Positions 24,138 to 57,414 are shown, counted from the stretch's first letter. The stretch is 64,000 nucleotides of DNA from Monoplex corrugatus (GCA_030674185.1 JAPXFY010000018.1:48881737-48945736), one strand, 5' to 3'. Notes: generated by a model from the sequence alone, not told the origin. Numbers and translations are program-made.

Positions 24138-24479
24138 TCCGCCATTACTATTCAGTCAGGTTCTATTCAGTCAGGTTACTTCACTGTCTTCCACCCCCAC
24201 ACCTTTGGTTTTAACAACCTCTCCCTCTCTCTCTCTCTCTCAGTCATCCCATGCGGTTTCATAAGAAATGATATTTCAGCCACTAAATCATATCCCCTCT
24301 GCAGCTCGCTAATAAACCTAAACCTGTTCAGTCACAGGAACGCTTTGACTGCGTCCACCAAGCACTATCAGTATCAAATCGCCGAATGCCACTCACCAGA
24401 GGTGAACCTGCACCGATTCCAGGTCACTGTGCCCCTTTTTTTTTTTGTTGTTGTTTTTTTTCAATTGTTTGATTTTCCT

Positions 24480-24695
24480 CGTCATGGCAACCATCTTTCA
24501 AGGAAAATCAGAGGCAAAAAGGAAGAAAGGCAGATCTCCAGTCTCATACATCGAGAACATAACCAATATCAGTGGCCTGCATATTCAACAACTTGTCCAC
24601 AAAAAGTCAAGACAGAGCGGCCTGGAGGGAGATGGTGGTGTCCAGATGTGCAGCGGCCAACTCCGAACCCAGTGACGCTGACAGGTAAGGTGTGG
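24480..24695 (+). mobile_element. RTE-like LINE 3' fragment, family C (short)
   Basis: Matches the last ~210 bases of the 61-kb and 46-kb copies, starting at the ATGGCAACCATCTTTCAAGG block and ending at CCCAGTGACGCTGACAG. It is heavily 5'-truncated. Confidence 0.7.
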
Positions 24696-24699
24696 AGGT

Positions 24700-26082
24700 T
24701 TCTATGTTTGAAAACCCGAAAGTTGTTGGGTCATCGTTAGCAACTTCCTTACAAGTTCTATGCCATCTGCCTCAAACCTGTATGTCCCTCTGCAAAGTCA
24801 AGCTAGTCCATTTCTCGATGACATTTTCCCATCTCTTCTTTTGTCTGTGTATTCCTCTCCCGCCTAGCAAGGTGCCCTGCAGGACTTTTTTAATGGTTCC
24901 CACTCCTTTCCATCTCCTCCCCCAAGGCTACAAATGGTTGTAAGACGTGCCATTTCATTCTCCGTTCCTTGGTGATGGTAAGGGTCTTCAGTCACTGGGA
25001 CTAATGGCTCCTGAAATTTGATCTGCTGATTTCTTCTAGTCTCCATCCAAGATGAAATTCCACAGCATATCCCAGTTCTCATGAAATCGTGAATAGTTAT
25101 ATAGCATAGTCAAAAAATCTCTGTACCATCTCGAGTTGAACCTTGAGACTTTTCGGGACCTCTTGCTGCCTTGGTATGTGCTTCTAACCACTAGACCACA
25201 ACTGTGGTGTGTGCGTGTGTGTAAGCTATGTGTGTGTGTGTTTTGTGCGTACCGATACCTGTAATTTGTTTGCATGCCATATTTGTGCGATAGTCCAATC
25301 ATTTGCTGTCACCACCACCATCCTCCCTCCCCGCACACACCCACCCAACCACTTTCTCTCTCTCCGTTAGGCCTATTGGGACCCACAACGCACTTTAATT
25401 GGAAGACGTTGTCTGCTGTCACTCACCCTACCTTCGAACAGAACACCGACCCATTGTCTCCCTCCAGCAAGATTGGTTGAGTGAAAGCCAAGCTCGTTAT
25501 AGTGAAAGCAAAGGCCATTGTCCGCGACATTTTTTTTTCTTTTTTAAATAATCCTTGAGGCAGGTCGTTCACTTTGGACTTTGTCAATGTCACAGCATGA
25601 CATCACGTCTGTTCCCAGACTTCTTCCCCCTTCTTTTGGGTTTTCCGCGGTTTGTGCGGCCCTTCTAAATTTATCTGCAACAGAATGAGTCGAAAAGTTG
25701 GGATGAGACGGGAGGGGTGGGGGGTGGGGAAGACAAGAGAGGTTGGCGATAGAATAGAGGGCTGCGATGAGAAAACAGCAAGGAATCCGGACCACTACAG
25801 CAAATCTCACGTGATATCTAGTCCAACGCCCGGAAATAGTCTAGTGTCTTCCTTCGCAAATATTCTGACCAAAGCTATGAGGGAAGGTCGTCGAAAAGGT
25901 TAGCATTCCTGTGCAGCTGACTCCTGACAATACAATAGGCTTTTAGGGACAACGTAGGACAATGAAACATTGTTGAATCCACTTACACTATGTGACTAGA
26001 TGCTACAATATACAGTTTCAGTTTTCTCAAGGAAAAACCCACTGGACAAGAGAGAGTAACAGATCCGTTAGATGTGTGCATG

Positions 26083-26124
<42 letters not shown>

Positions 26125-26530
26125 GGGGAGGGGGGGAAGATCTCCACAGAATCAGCCACTGGACAAGAGAGTGCGATATCTGTTAGATGTGAGCATGTAT
26201 GCATACATGTGTGTGTGCGTGCGTGCTTTGTGTGTGTGTGTGTATGTGTGTGTGTTGTGTATGCTTTGCGTGTATGTGTGTGTGCATGCGTGTGTGTGCA
26301 CGTGCATGTGTGTATATATACTCCTAATCATAATTTAAGGGCCACTTCTTCCTTCCTCTCTAATTTTAAGTTGAAATAATTGACAATGTTTAGAATTGAT
26401 TCTATGTTTTATTTCATCATTTCCACACCTGTTTTGGAAAAAGAAATTAGCACAATGACCCATTAGTGAACAGCACATGCATTTAAAGGAACATCCCCCC
26501 TTTTCAAAAAACAGAAAGTGTCAGATTTGG
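24700..26530. other. No gene recognised
   Basis: Holds a SINE head (25.1 kb) and TA/GT microsatellites (26.09-26.32 kb). The phrase ACTGGACAAGAGAG..GTTAGATGTG is repeated at 26040 and 26158. Confidence 0.55.
25085..25215 (-). mobile_element. tRNA-derived SINE head
   Basis: The minus strand reads TGTGGTCTAGTGGTTAGAAG (A box) and, about 35 bases on, AAGGTTCAACTCGAGATGG (B box), a tRNA-like layout. No full tRNA fold with an acceptor stem was found, so SINE is preferred over a tRNA gene. Confidence 0.6.
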
Positions 26531-26541
26531 CCAATCTGTTT

Positions 26542-27570
26542 TCAATATCGCGTGTGTCCGCCCCGAGCCTGGATGCATGCTTCACAGCGCCGATGCATCG
26601 ACCCCACAAGGGTACGGAGTGTGTCCTGAGGGATGGCCGCCCACTCGATCTGCAGGATGTCGACCAGCCTGGCCAGGGTGCCCGGTGGGGGGTGGTTGTC
26701 CCTGATGCGCCTCCCGAGCACATCCCAGAGGTGTTCAATTGGGTTCAGGTCAGGTGAGCACGCTGGCCAGGCCATACGGACGACTTCATGCTGCTCCAGG
26801 AAGTCGGTCACAAGGCGTGCTCGATGCGCAGGTGCATTGTCGTCCTGGAAGATGGCGCCTTGACCAAGGTCCACAAGCGCAGGCAGTGCCACGGCCGCCA
26901 GAACCTCGTCCCGGTACCGGACCCCGTTCAGGATGCCGTCAATGGGGAGCAGGGGGGTCCGGGTACCACGGCTCATGCCACCCCACACCATCACCGACCC
27001 GCCGCCGTACCGGTTATGCTCTTGGACAGTGGCGTCAGCGAACCTCTCCCCTTGACGTCGCCACACCCGAGCCCGGCCATCGTTAAAGGTCAGGGTGAAC
27101 CTGGACTCATCCGAAAACAAGACCCGGGCCCACTGTTGCCTTGTCCAGGTCACGTGCTCCCTGGCCCAGGTCATGCGGCGCACTCTGTTGACCGGTGACA
27201 GCACGGGTCGGACGGCCGGTCTCCGTGACCTCAAGTTTGCCTCATGTAGCCGTCTTCTCACCGTGCTGCAGCTGATGTTAGCACCTGTTGCGTCCCTCAG
27301 CTGACCCCTCAAGGTCACCGCAGTGGATGCCCTTTCCCTCAGGACGGAGAGGGCAAGGTAGCGGTCTTGCTGTCTTGTCGTTACTCTGGGTCGACCCGTG
27401 TGACGCCTTTCCTGGACTGCTCCAGTCTCATTGAAGCGCTCCAGCAGTCTCTGGATTGTGGAATGCGACACTTCAAGTCGTCTAGCAACTTCCCGCTGCG
27501 CTAGGCCTTCATCAAGCAGAGCGAGGGCTCTCCCCCGCTGCTCATCCGTCATCCGTCGTCTTGCAAGCAT
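26542..27570 (-). CDS. Tc1/mariner-type transposase, DD34E, apparently intact
   Basis: 342 codons without interruption. An N-terminal helix-turn-helix covers about residues 8-45 (EVARRLEVSHSTIQRLL). It is followed by a GRPR motif at 59-62, a second DNA-binding region to about 125, and a DDE catalytic core. The core residues are D154 in FSDESRF, D244 in FQDDNAPAH and E279 in PDLNPIEHLWD. The 34 residues between the second Asp and the Glu identify the Tc1 branch. The length is normal for the family. The protein would cut and paste its own element at TA dinucleotides. The ORF is conspicuously GC-rich against AT-rich flanks, suggesting recent arrival. I could not define convincing terminal inverted repeats, so element borders are unknown. 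Confidence 0.93.
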   Translation of the reverse strand: MLARRRMTDEQRGRALALLDEGLAQREVARRLEVSHSTIQRLLERFNETGAVQERRHTGRPRVTTRQQDRYLALSVLRERASTAVTLRGQLRDATGANISCSTVRRRLHEANLRSRRPAVRPVLSPVNRVRRMTWAREHVTWTRQQWARVLFSDESRFTLTFNDGRARVWRRQGERFADATVQEHNRYGGGSVMVWGGMSRGTRTPLLPIDGILNGVRYRDEVLAAVALPALVDLGQGAIFQDDNAPAHRARLVTDFLEQHEVVRMAWPACSPDLNPIEHLWDVLGRRIRDNHPPPGTLARLVDILQIEWAAIPQDTLRTLVGSMHRRCEACIQARGGHTRY

Positions 27571-28114
27571 GGTTAAAACGAACCAAGAACGGGTCCTTTT
27601 TATCCTCGTCTGCGGGCAACTTTGGCTGGAGTAGTGTTCAAAAAGGGCTTGCCTTGCACGTGCAAAGCGAATTTTGTCGCTACCTTGCCTGCGTCGTCAG
27701 AGAGACCCTGCTGAAGATTCGACAATTTCGTGTGGAAATTGTCTTCCTTGGGCCGCCCATTGCAAATCGGCAAATCCCCAAACACGTGCCAAAAGGAAAC
27801 TGCAATGTTGTCTGAGCTCTTATCCATTCAGTTACGGCAACGAATTGGAGAAAAGAGTAAGAGAAAATAGGTTATTTCTCCTTTCAAAAATTGACTCAAA
27901 AACGTTCCTGACCCTTCAATAATGACGTGTAGTATATGTGTGTGTGTGGGGGGGGGGGGGGCGTCTCCACAGAATCGCCCATTCCTTTCATGATGGCATG
28001 ACGGTTGGATTTATTGAAAATGTATCAGTCTTTTCCAACCACAAACACTTTCAGGGCTGTGCTCTTGTAAAAACCACATATTGATTCATTTCAGCAAATA
28101 AAAAAACGCCTGAA

Positions 28115-28425
28115 TAATGTTCTCGTACGCAGATGTTGACAACAACAATAGCTTCAAGGCTCTTGGACTTCTAAGACAGAAGGCCAACAACAAAAGTCCA
28201 CACAAATCTACTGTACGGGAATTTCTGTTTGCAGACAATGGTGCACTTGCCGCTCATTTTGAACAGGGTTTTTGGTACCTTGCCAACAGTTCTACCATTT
28301 TGGCAAATGCCTTTAACGTCATGAAAACGGAGATACCGGTGCCAGCCACATCCCAAGAACACGTTGTTAAGATCTATCCTTCACCATTCACGACACTTTA
28401 ATCAAGAAATTATATAATTTTACAA
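28115..28425 (+). mobile_element. LINE reverse-transcriptase fragment, family B
   Basis: Frame 28117-28401 reads FKALGLLRQKANNKSP, VREFLFADNGALAAHFE and FNVMKTEIPVPATSQEHVV. This corresponds to the RT block REFLFADDxALxAHxE...KTEVMxQPA, with the second catalytic Asp changed to Asn. The frame is an isolated remnant. Confidence 0.7.
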
Positions 28426-29290
28426 ATCTTCCAAGTTTTATCAGGTAACAGTCTGCACAAAAAGACTTAAAGGCCTGGCAGCCGATCCGACGGATCGGGC
28501 GAGAAGAGCTAGTTCACAGATTTTCGTCCTCACGTGCGCGCTGTGTTCATGTTATTGCAGAATGGGGGGGGGGGGGGGGGGGGGGGGGGGCACTACAAGG
28601 GTTCCACACGTATTTGCACACGCACATGAAGAAACTGGGTAGGCACCACAATTACAGTTTAGTCAAGCTGAAACTGAAAACGATATACCTGCAGCCCTGT
28701 TGCAGCTCCAGTAACAGTGCCACAGATCTAAACATTTATTTTTAGGTCCGTGGTAGGAGGCAGGATGCACATACCAAACACTAGCTCCACCCATCATAGT
28801 TCAAGTCTGCCCCGATTTGAAACGTTCCTATCGATTTGTCATCTTATTTTTCTTGTAATGCACTAAGGACGCAATATTAGGAGGTAATAACAGCTACCAT
28901 TCCACCAAATATGAAGCTGTATTATTGCCTCTGCGTCGAACTACTTGCGAAAACGTTGGAAAGATATGATGTCTGCTGTTACAAGGGCTAGAAATGAAGC
29001 TGAATCTTAGACACATGGCGCTTTACATAGTCCAGCCGTGGTTTTAAGTGGGCTGGCCAAGGCATGCAGTGCCCCACTGCAATGGACAGGAATCCACGCA
29101 AAGCGTGATATGTCACAGGCCACCAATACATCAACCTACAAACACTTTGCTCTATGCAAGACCTGTCGGACATATTACTGGCATTTCGTGAATGAAAACT
29201 AGCTACATTTTCATTCAGTTCATGCATTTCTCAACATTTCCTGGGATGAGAGAAATTCCAAAACATTTTCTGATTGCAAATGTGTTTAAC
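28426..29290. other. No gene recognised
   Basis: Contains a ~25-base G run at 28565-28590. The minus ORF at 29227-28988 (79 codons) has no recognisable domain. Confidence 0.55.
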
Positions 29291-29296
29291 ACTATG

Positions 29297-30342
29297 ATGG
29301 CCTGGCTATGTGAACACAACAGATGGCCTGGCTATGTGAACACAACAGATGGCCTGGCTATATGAACACAACAGATGGCCTGGCTATGTGAACACAACAG
29401 ATGGCCTGACTATATGAACACAATAGATGGCCTGACTATGTGAACACAATAGATGGCCTGGCTATGTGAACACAACAGATGGCCTGACTATGTGAACACA
29501 ATAGATGGCCTGGCTATGTGAACACAACAGATGGCCTGGCTATGTGAACACAACAGATGGCCTGGCTATGTGAACACAACAGATGGCCTGGCTATGTGAA
29601 CACAACAGATGGCCTGGCTAGGTAAACACAACAGATGGCCTGGCTATGTGAACACAACAGATGGCCTGGCTAGGTAAACACAACAGATGGCCTGGCTATG
29701 TGAACACAACAGATGGTCTGGCTATGTGAACACAACAGATGGTCTGGCTATGTGAACACAACAGAAGGCCTGACTATGTGAACACAACAGATGGTCTGGC
29801 TATGTGAACACAACAGATGGCCTGGCTATGTGAACACAACAGATGGCCTGGCTAGGTAAACACAACAGATGGCCTGGCTATGTGAACACAACAGATGGCC
29901 TGGCTATGTGAACACAACAGATGGCCTGGCTATGTGAACACAACAGATGGCCTGACTAGGTAAACACAACAGATGGCCTGGCTATGTGAACACAACAGAT
30001 GGCCTGGCTATGTGAACACAACAGATGGCCTGGCTAGGTAAACACAACAGATGGCCTGGCTATGTGAACACAACAGATGGCCTGGCTATGTGAACACAAC
30101 AGATGGCCTGACTATGTGAACACAACAGATGGTCTGACTATGTGAACACAACAGATGGCCTGACTATGTGAACACAACAGATGGCCTGGCTATGTGAACA
30201 CAACAGATGGCCTGACTATGTGAACACAACAGATGGCCTGGCTATGTGAACACAACAGAAGGCCTGACTATGTGAACACAACAGATGGCCTGACTATGTG
30301 AACACAACAGAAGGCCTGGCTGTGTGAACACAATAGATGGCC
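29297..30342. repeat. 26-bp minisatellite, about 40 copies
   Basis: Unit GATGGCCTGGCTATGTGAAC + ACAACA. Variants include TGACTATGTG, GGTCTGGCTA and GCTAGGTAAA. In every reading frame the TATGTGA segment gives stops, so it is not coding. Confidence 0.9.
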
Positions 30343-30473
30343 TCTGTGGATAAATGACTTGCATTTTGTCGTAAAAAATATATCCAGGTTAAAGAGATAA
30401 AGCCATACAGGCCAGGACACTTTGAAGGCAATACAAGGATATTCTGATGGCCTGCTACATCATTTGTCGCATC

Positions 30474-31005
30474 TCCCTCCATGGGGATGCTAGATAGATG
30501 GGGGGGGGGGGGGGGGGGGGGGGGAGGGGGGGGTTCAGTATAAACAATATCCACACATTCTGTCCAAGAAATTTCCTCTTTTCTATCACTCTCTTTGTTT
30601 CTGCCTTGTTCCATTACTTTCTGTCATTTCTTCCTTTCGTTTTTCTGCATTGCTGGTCCCTTCACCTGTATGTGTTTGATAAAGTCTTATGTACTTTTCT
30701 TAGGATTGATAACTGGGTACACGTATTAAGTGCATTTTTGGCTCTAGGGATATGTGATATGCAGAAGCAATTTTAGGTAATTTGGCGCGTTTTTACGTAT
30801 GTTTTAGTGTTCTGAGTTATGTTTAGATTTGTTTTTTTAAATCCTCTGTGTGATAAATTGGAGTGGCCAAGCCAGGGGCATCTTTTCAAATTATGTGCGC
30901 GAATGCATCGATGTGTGTACTTAATTTTATCTCCCTTTCTCCCTGTGGAAGCACTCTGTGTATTGAATGGTTATAGCCTGATATGGCTCTACGCAGTTAG
31001 TGGAC
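30474..31005 (-). repeat. R1 interspersed repeat, inverted copy
   Basis: Reverse complement of R1 from CTCCATGGGGATGC, interrupted by a ~30-base G run, to GGCTCTACGCAGTTAGTGG. It is directly followed by an FB-TTAA copy. Confidence 0.75.
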
Positions 31006-31186
31006 TTTAACCTTTGCCACCTGCACCTATCTACAACTGCAAAACTTAACCTTTGATCCCTCACCCTATCCACAGCTTCCTGCAGGAAGCTGGTGGATAG
31101 GGTGAGGGGTCAAAGGGTTAAGGTTTGTCTTCCAGCATGGTTGACAAAGGAGGATGCTGTTGACAGCTGCAGGAGTCAAAGGTTAA
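31006..31186 (+). mobile_element. FB-TTAA element, diverged
   Basis: TTAA at both ends; short arm left, inner palindrome GCTTCCTGCAGGAAGCTGG, long arm right. Small deletions give 181 bp. It abuts the end of a minus-oriented R1 copy. Confidence 0.68.
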
Positions 31187-31204
31187 GCAAAAATAAGCAT
31201 AAGA

Positions 31205-31500
31205 ATAAAAGAATAAGGTAATACAAGGATACTTTGAAGACCAACTACATCAGTTGTTGTTCAATACCACCAATTGGGAAGACATTGCCCACAACAGAGT
31301 AAACTGGTAACAGCAGAGCACACAGGGTACGGTCAGGTTTGAACAGTGCAAAACAGTTGCCATTCAATATAACAGGGATTGGCAGAAGCAGACCACAAGG
31401 CCAAAGGATTCGTCCCATGCAGTGCCTGGATAAGAACATGTGCCTTCAGAATGGCTTTGTATCCCATATGAAGACCATACTTCATGATAAAGGACCAGTA
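31205..31500 (+). mobile_element. LINE ORF2 C-terminal fragment, family B
   Basis: Readable pieces are RYKDTLKTNY, then FNTTNWEDIAHNRVNW, then CLDKNMCLQNGFVSHMKT. They match the order YKDxLKxxL...WExxAxDRxxWR...C-x-SRIGLxSH at the C-terminus of this common LINE family. There are frameshifts between the blocks. Confidence 0.6.
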
Positions 31501-31914
31501 TGCCTACACCAATATCAGATCGATGGGACTGTCCATCATTGTATCATCATATCTAGTCTAAATACTGATACACTACTGCGATCAAAGTGCTCATGTTTTT
31601 CCCGTTTGATTTTACTTCATTTAAAGATCTTGCTAAAGGATTTTTCTTCACAAAGCTTGTTGATAATTTTGCTGTGGTTGTAGTTACTTTGCTCCTGGTG
31701 AGGAAAATAAGGATGTAAAATGTGGAATCATAGCAGGTGGCTATAAATAGAGCAGTTTGGGTTTTGATACAGCATTTCGTGAGATCAGTTATGAGGATGT
31801 GTATATACATGAACATATTTCATAGACAGACACATTATTCATGTATAAACGAGCGTCTGTGTGTGTATTTATGCGAGCATGCATGTGTGTCCATGTGTGT
31901 CTGCCTGCACACAT

Positions 31915-32009
31915 ATGTGTGTGTGTGTGTGAGTGTGAGTGTGAGTGGGGTGTGTGTGTTGTGTGTGTGTGTGTGTGTGTGGCTGTGTGTGTGTGTGTGT
32001 GTGTGTGGT

Positions 32010-32042
<33 letters not shown>

Positions 32043-32045
32043 ATG
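31915..32045. repeat. (GT)n imperfect microsatellite
   Basis: GT repeats with interspersed GAGT, GTTG and GGCT interruptions. Confidence 0.93.
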
Positions 32046-32685
32046 TATATATGCATGCTTCAAAAAGACAGATGTGACACATATACAAAAAAGCAAAAAA
32101 ACAAGGGCAATGTTCACATGCATAAGAATGAAAGGGAATCAATAAATGTAAATTAAGAGACAATGAAAAAGAGGACATGTGTGTGCATGTGAGAGAGAGA
32201 CAAATGAAACAGCATGTAGGCTATGCATAATTCATCAATACATGCAGTGTATGTGTATGCATTCATCTGTAATGCTTGCAATTACGAAGTACAAAGGAAG
32301 AAATCAAGGCGAACATACATGTACAAAGATACAAAAATCACACACACACAACCAGAAGCAAAACAAGACAAACAGAAATTAAACTCTTGCATTCATCCCA
32401 TTTTCTTACATATTTCCATTCTCATACAACATCAGTAAAATATGTAAATTATATTTATTAACACGATTCATAAAAGACAAGAATCATCACAGCTGCCCCA
32501 ATTAATAGGTGTGCTGATTACACAGAGCTTATGGGTTGAACCCCCATGATTTTGTTGGTTAAAAGCGAAAGCGCATGTTTAGTTTGTTGGTTAAAAGTGC
32601 ATGTTTAGTTTGTTGGTTAAAAGCGCCATATTTATACTTATAACACAGGGAAACCGGATCACAGATTGAGTCCTCAGACAGGCCA

Positions 32686-33030
<345 letters not shown>

Positions 33031-33411
33031 ATGACTAGTTCATTTGACAGATCCCTATACACCAAATCCGATGTCTTCAAGTTCAATACTAGCCCACACA
33101 ACTTAAAAATTGGCTTGTTTGCTGCCCATCTTACCCCTTTCAGTGCCATAGAATATATATGACATACAAAGATTTCCATCTAAATCTGAGTTGATACTAT
33201 GTTTCAGCCACCAATCTAATAACAGATTTTAACACATGCCTTGAGAACAGACACATAACAACAAAACCAATATAAATGTCTTAGTGGCAGTGGAGACGCA
33301 CTGCATGAAGGATGTCAGCTGACCTCCTGTGGACACTGAACAGGTTAATGCTCCAATCATTCTGGTGATGTTAGCTTAGCATCACTGGTTCCCCTCTGTT
33401 CCCTATTTATT

Positions 33412-33852
33412 TTAATCCTTTGACTCCTGCACCCTATCCACCAACCAGAAAAACTTAACCTTTGACTCCTGCACCCTATCCACAAACCACAAAAAACTTG
33501 ACCTTTGACTCCTGCACCCTATCCACAAACCACAAAAACTAAACCTTTGACACCTGCACCCTATCCACCAACCGCAAAAACTTAACCGGCTCCAATCATT
33601 CTGGTGATGTCAGCTTAGCATCACTGGTTCCCCTCTGTCTCCCTATTTATTTTAACCCTTTGACTCCTGCACCCTATCCATCAACCACAAAAACTTAACC
33701 CTTGGCCTCCCTTGCCCTATCCACCGGTGGACAAGCTGAGCAAATCAAAGGCTAAGTTTTTGCTTTGCTAGCAAACAATACTAATAAAATGCAGTCTTAG
33801 AGTTGACAATGTAGAATGCTGGTGGAGAGAGTGCAGAAGGCAAAGGGTCAAG
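33412..33852 (+). mobile_element. FB-TTAA element with amplified left arm and flank duplication
   Basis: The left short arm (ACTCCTGCACCCTATCC) is repeated four or five times. The unique flank CATTCTGGTGATGT...CTATTTATTTTAA at about 33355-33413 is repeated at 33598-33655, so flank and element were duplicated together. The long arm is at the right; its terminal TTAA has decayed to TCAA. Confidence 0.6.
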
Positions 33853-33859
33853 ATTTTGC

Positions 33860-34870
33860 TAGCGTTAAATGTTCCGAAGGTTCAGAAAGTCTGCCAGATC
33901 ATCGCTGGCAGATTTGAGTGGAGCACATATGGAATGGTGAGGACAATAAATTCCTTTAGAACAAACTCAAAACTCTGCATTCCACCTGAAAGAAACGATT
34001 CAAAAAGTGTGGGTCTGTAAACCTCTCACCAGAGGAATGACAAGTGTGAATATTTTTATTCTCCACAAACCTTGGGGCTGCAAGGCCCATGGCATAGGTG
34101 TAAGTAAAGTAAATGCAGGTATGTTTATTTTCCAACTACAAGAAAGGGAAAGCAATGTTCTTTCCTTTGCAATGGTATGAACATACAAAAAGACAAGACA
34201 AGCAAACAAAACAGACCTTTTGCTTGACAGAATTAACTGTCCGGGCTAAAATAACACGAATGAAAGAAAAAAACTCTACTTTTTCTCTCTTTGGACCGAA
34301 AAACGTATCTGTATTCACTCTACTTGATAATGAAAACTCTGCAGTCACTTTCTTTTTATGTGTATAAAGAGTTTTTCTGTTGTGAAGGCTAGGTCTGTGC
34401 GACTCACAATACAGTACTGTAATGAGAAATTGCAATATTTTCGTTCTCAGTAAACTTGGATTCTGCTCTACCCATGGTAAGGATACAAGTTTCACTTGGT
34501 AAAGAATGGGTCTGCGAGACCCACAACGATAGCATCAGAAATGTTAAGGCAAATTATTTAGTAACGAACTCAAATCAAAATGCACGCCTGAATGCGAAGA
34601 GGATTCTGAGGTATATCTAAAATTTCCAATCATTCTTACAGTTACAGAAAACAGATTGTTTTCCAATATTTCAAAGAAGAAAACGGGTGGGTCTGTTAGG
34701 ACAACAAATTACAGCAAAGATTAAATGAAAAATAAACAAAACAAAAAGTATCCATTCACATGTTTTACCTGGTGTAACCTTTGTAATGAGGTGCATGACG
34801 TTCAAATCTGGATATTCTAAATGTATTCCAGTGTGATAATGAGGAAACGAAGATAGCCTTAAAATGGAGT
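33860..34870. other. No gene recognised; one diverged internal repeat
   Basis: A ~57-bp segment ending in CCCATGG...AAGT occurs at about 34046-34105 and 34430-34490 with many differences. Confidence 0.5.
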
Positions 34871-34879
34871 TCCCTTATT

Positions 34880-35035
34880 TATTTTAGGAAGTGTCACCCA
34901 TAATAATGACGTCATCGCTGATAGTCGTCATTTCCGCTTCGTTGATCTGGTAACCACCAAATAATTTAGCGAAAAGGAGCGACTTTAAATCGTATCCTTT
35001 TTGGAGGCAACATTTCAGGTAAATGTATAGTATTT
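34880..35035 (+). promoter_or_regulatory. Possible promoter and first exon of an unidentified gene
   Basis: A TGACGTCA (CRE) at 34908 is followed about 100 bases on by CATTTCAG|GTAAATG, a good donor site, in DNA without repeats. No coding exon can be tied to it, so this is weak. Confidence 0.2.
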
Positions 35036-35276
35036 TATCGATAAATAAATGGAATTTATAAATAGTTAAGATTAGGAATCATTGCGATGATCGTTGTTAT
35101 GAAAATATCAACATCTCCAAGGCAGCGATCACCACAATCTAAATTTCTAACATCTAGATCTAAATACATTTTGTCGTAGATCACAAAATATCGAGTTTCA
35201 CATAAATAGATGAATGATTTGGAATTATTTAATAAAATTTAGAATTATTTCATCAATATTTTGAAGTAGTGACGAC

Positions 35277-35334
35277 CACTGCCATGGCTGTTGCCCTGGA
35301 ATAAGCCATTCTGTTGATTTGCCGCCATGGCAGT
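35277..35334. other. Perfect 12-bp inverted repeat, 34-nt loop
   Basis: CACTGCCATGGC at 35277-35288 and GCCATGGCAGTG at 35323-35334. It could be a stem-loop or the remnant of a tiny foldback element. Confidence 0.6.
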
Positions 35335-35399
35335 GTGTACATTGTTGTCAAAGAAAGAGCTGGGTTCCTCAAATATAAGCAGATCCTCTTAGGTTCTCG

Positions 35400-36270
35400 G
35401 GGGAGGAGATGACGATGATGAATGATTAAATCGTTGAGACGTCCGATCCACCGGTTGCCTGCTTTGATTCTGGAATGTGTGATGCATTGAGTCTGTCAGC
35501 TTCTCCGAACTCTTAGGGTTCACAAAACCCACCTCATCTGCGCCCCACAACACCAGTAATCAAATAATTCAAATGCACCTGTTCAACTATTTCAAATAAT
35601 ACAATGCTCACTTTCTGACATACTCTTTTGGCTTTTGAAAAAAATAAAGATATAAACAGTCATAAAAAATCACAAATTCAATTGTGCACAGAAAAAATGT
35701 CACATGTATCTGAAATAAAATCTGAATCACGTTAGTACAGCGAAGAAGACCGAGGTAAAATGTTAATGCCATTAAAAAGAGGAGAAAAGAGAATGGGTTA
35801 AACAAAAACTGATATCAAATTACTGACTGACAAAGCTAACACCAAATATTCATTCAGTAACTGGAAGACACAAGCAAATCATATTCAGCAGATATGACTG
35901 GACAACTGAGATAAAAAAAAAATGTACAACTATGAAAACAAAGCAAAACAAAAAAATCCACTTCATTGAAAAAAAATCAATGAATTGACATAATGTAAAT
36001 ATGATGAAATGAAGTACATATATTTGGATTATCTTGCTACTGAGGTTAACAAAATAAACATTATGTATAAACACTCAGAAAATTCCATATGTACTAACAT
36101 GGCACATGTTATTTGATAAAAGCAGATCCAAAATAATCTTAGAAAATATAATAAGTTTGCACATAAACCCTAAACATTGGAAAGCCATCAAAATCACCTA
36201 ACCGGATTAAAATGTTACCCATTTTCAAAACCACCTATCACTGAAATATCTTGAGTGCAAAACCAGGTTC
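35400..36270. other. No gene recognised downstream of QNG1
   Basis: AT-rich sequence; the minus ORFs here are short and hydrophobic by composition only. Confidence 0.5.
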
Positions 36271-36273
36271 TCG

Positions 36274-36279
36274 TTTATT
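36274..36279 (-). promoter_or_regulatory. Candidate polyadenylation signal for QNG1
   Basis: AATAAA on the minus strand about 110 bases after the QNG1 stop codon. The position is plausible, but the surrounding DNA is AT-rich, so chance occurrence is possible. Confidence 0.4.
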
Positions 36280-36388
36280 CTTGCACCAAACTATGATTGA
36301 TATGCATTTAAAGAGATGCATCTCTCTATCAGTAAAATATACTAACAAAACAAACACAGATGTGAGAACATGGCAATGACTCTTTCTA

Positions 36389-57414
<21,026 letters not shown>

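Noticed and set aside
24146..24740. 256-codon ORF starting at 23970
   Set aside because: It joins an R1 end, unrelated sequence and an RTE fragment in one accidental frame.
26633..27198. Plus-strand ORFs of 67-136 codons over the Tc1 gene
   Set aside because: They are antisense shadows of the GC-rich transposase and have no independent motif.
26380..27930. Terminal inverted repeats for the Tc1 element
   Set aside because: The best pairing found (CATTAGTGAA against CATTATTGAA near 26460 and 27920) is too weak to claim.
29297..30342. CRISPR-like array of 26-bp units
   Set aside because: Units are contiguous with no unique spacers, and the genome is eukaryotic; it is a minisatellite.
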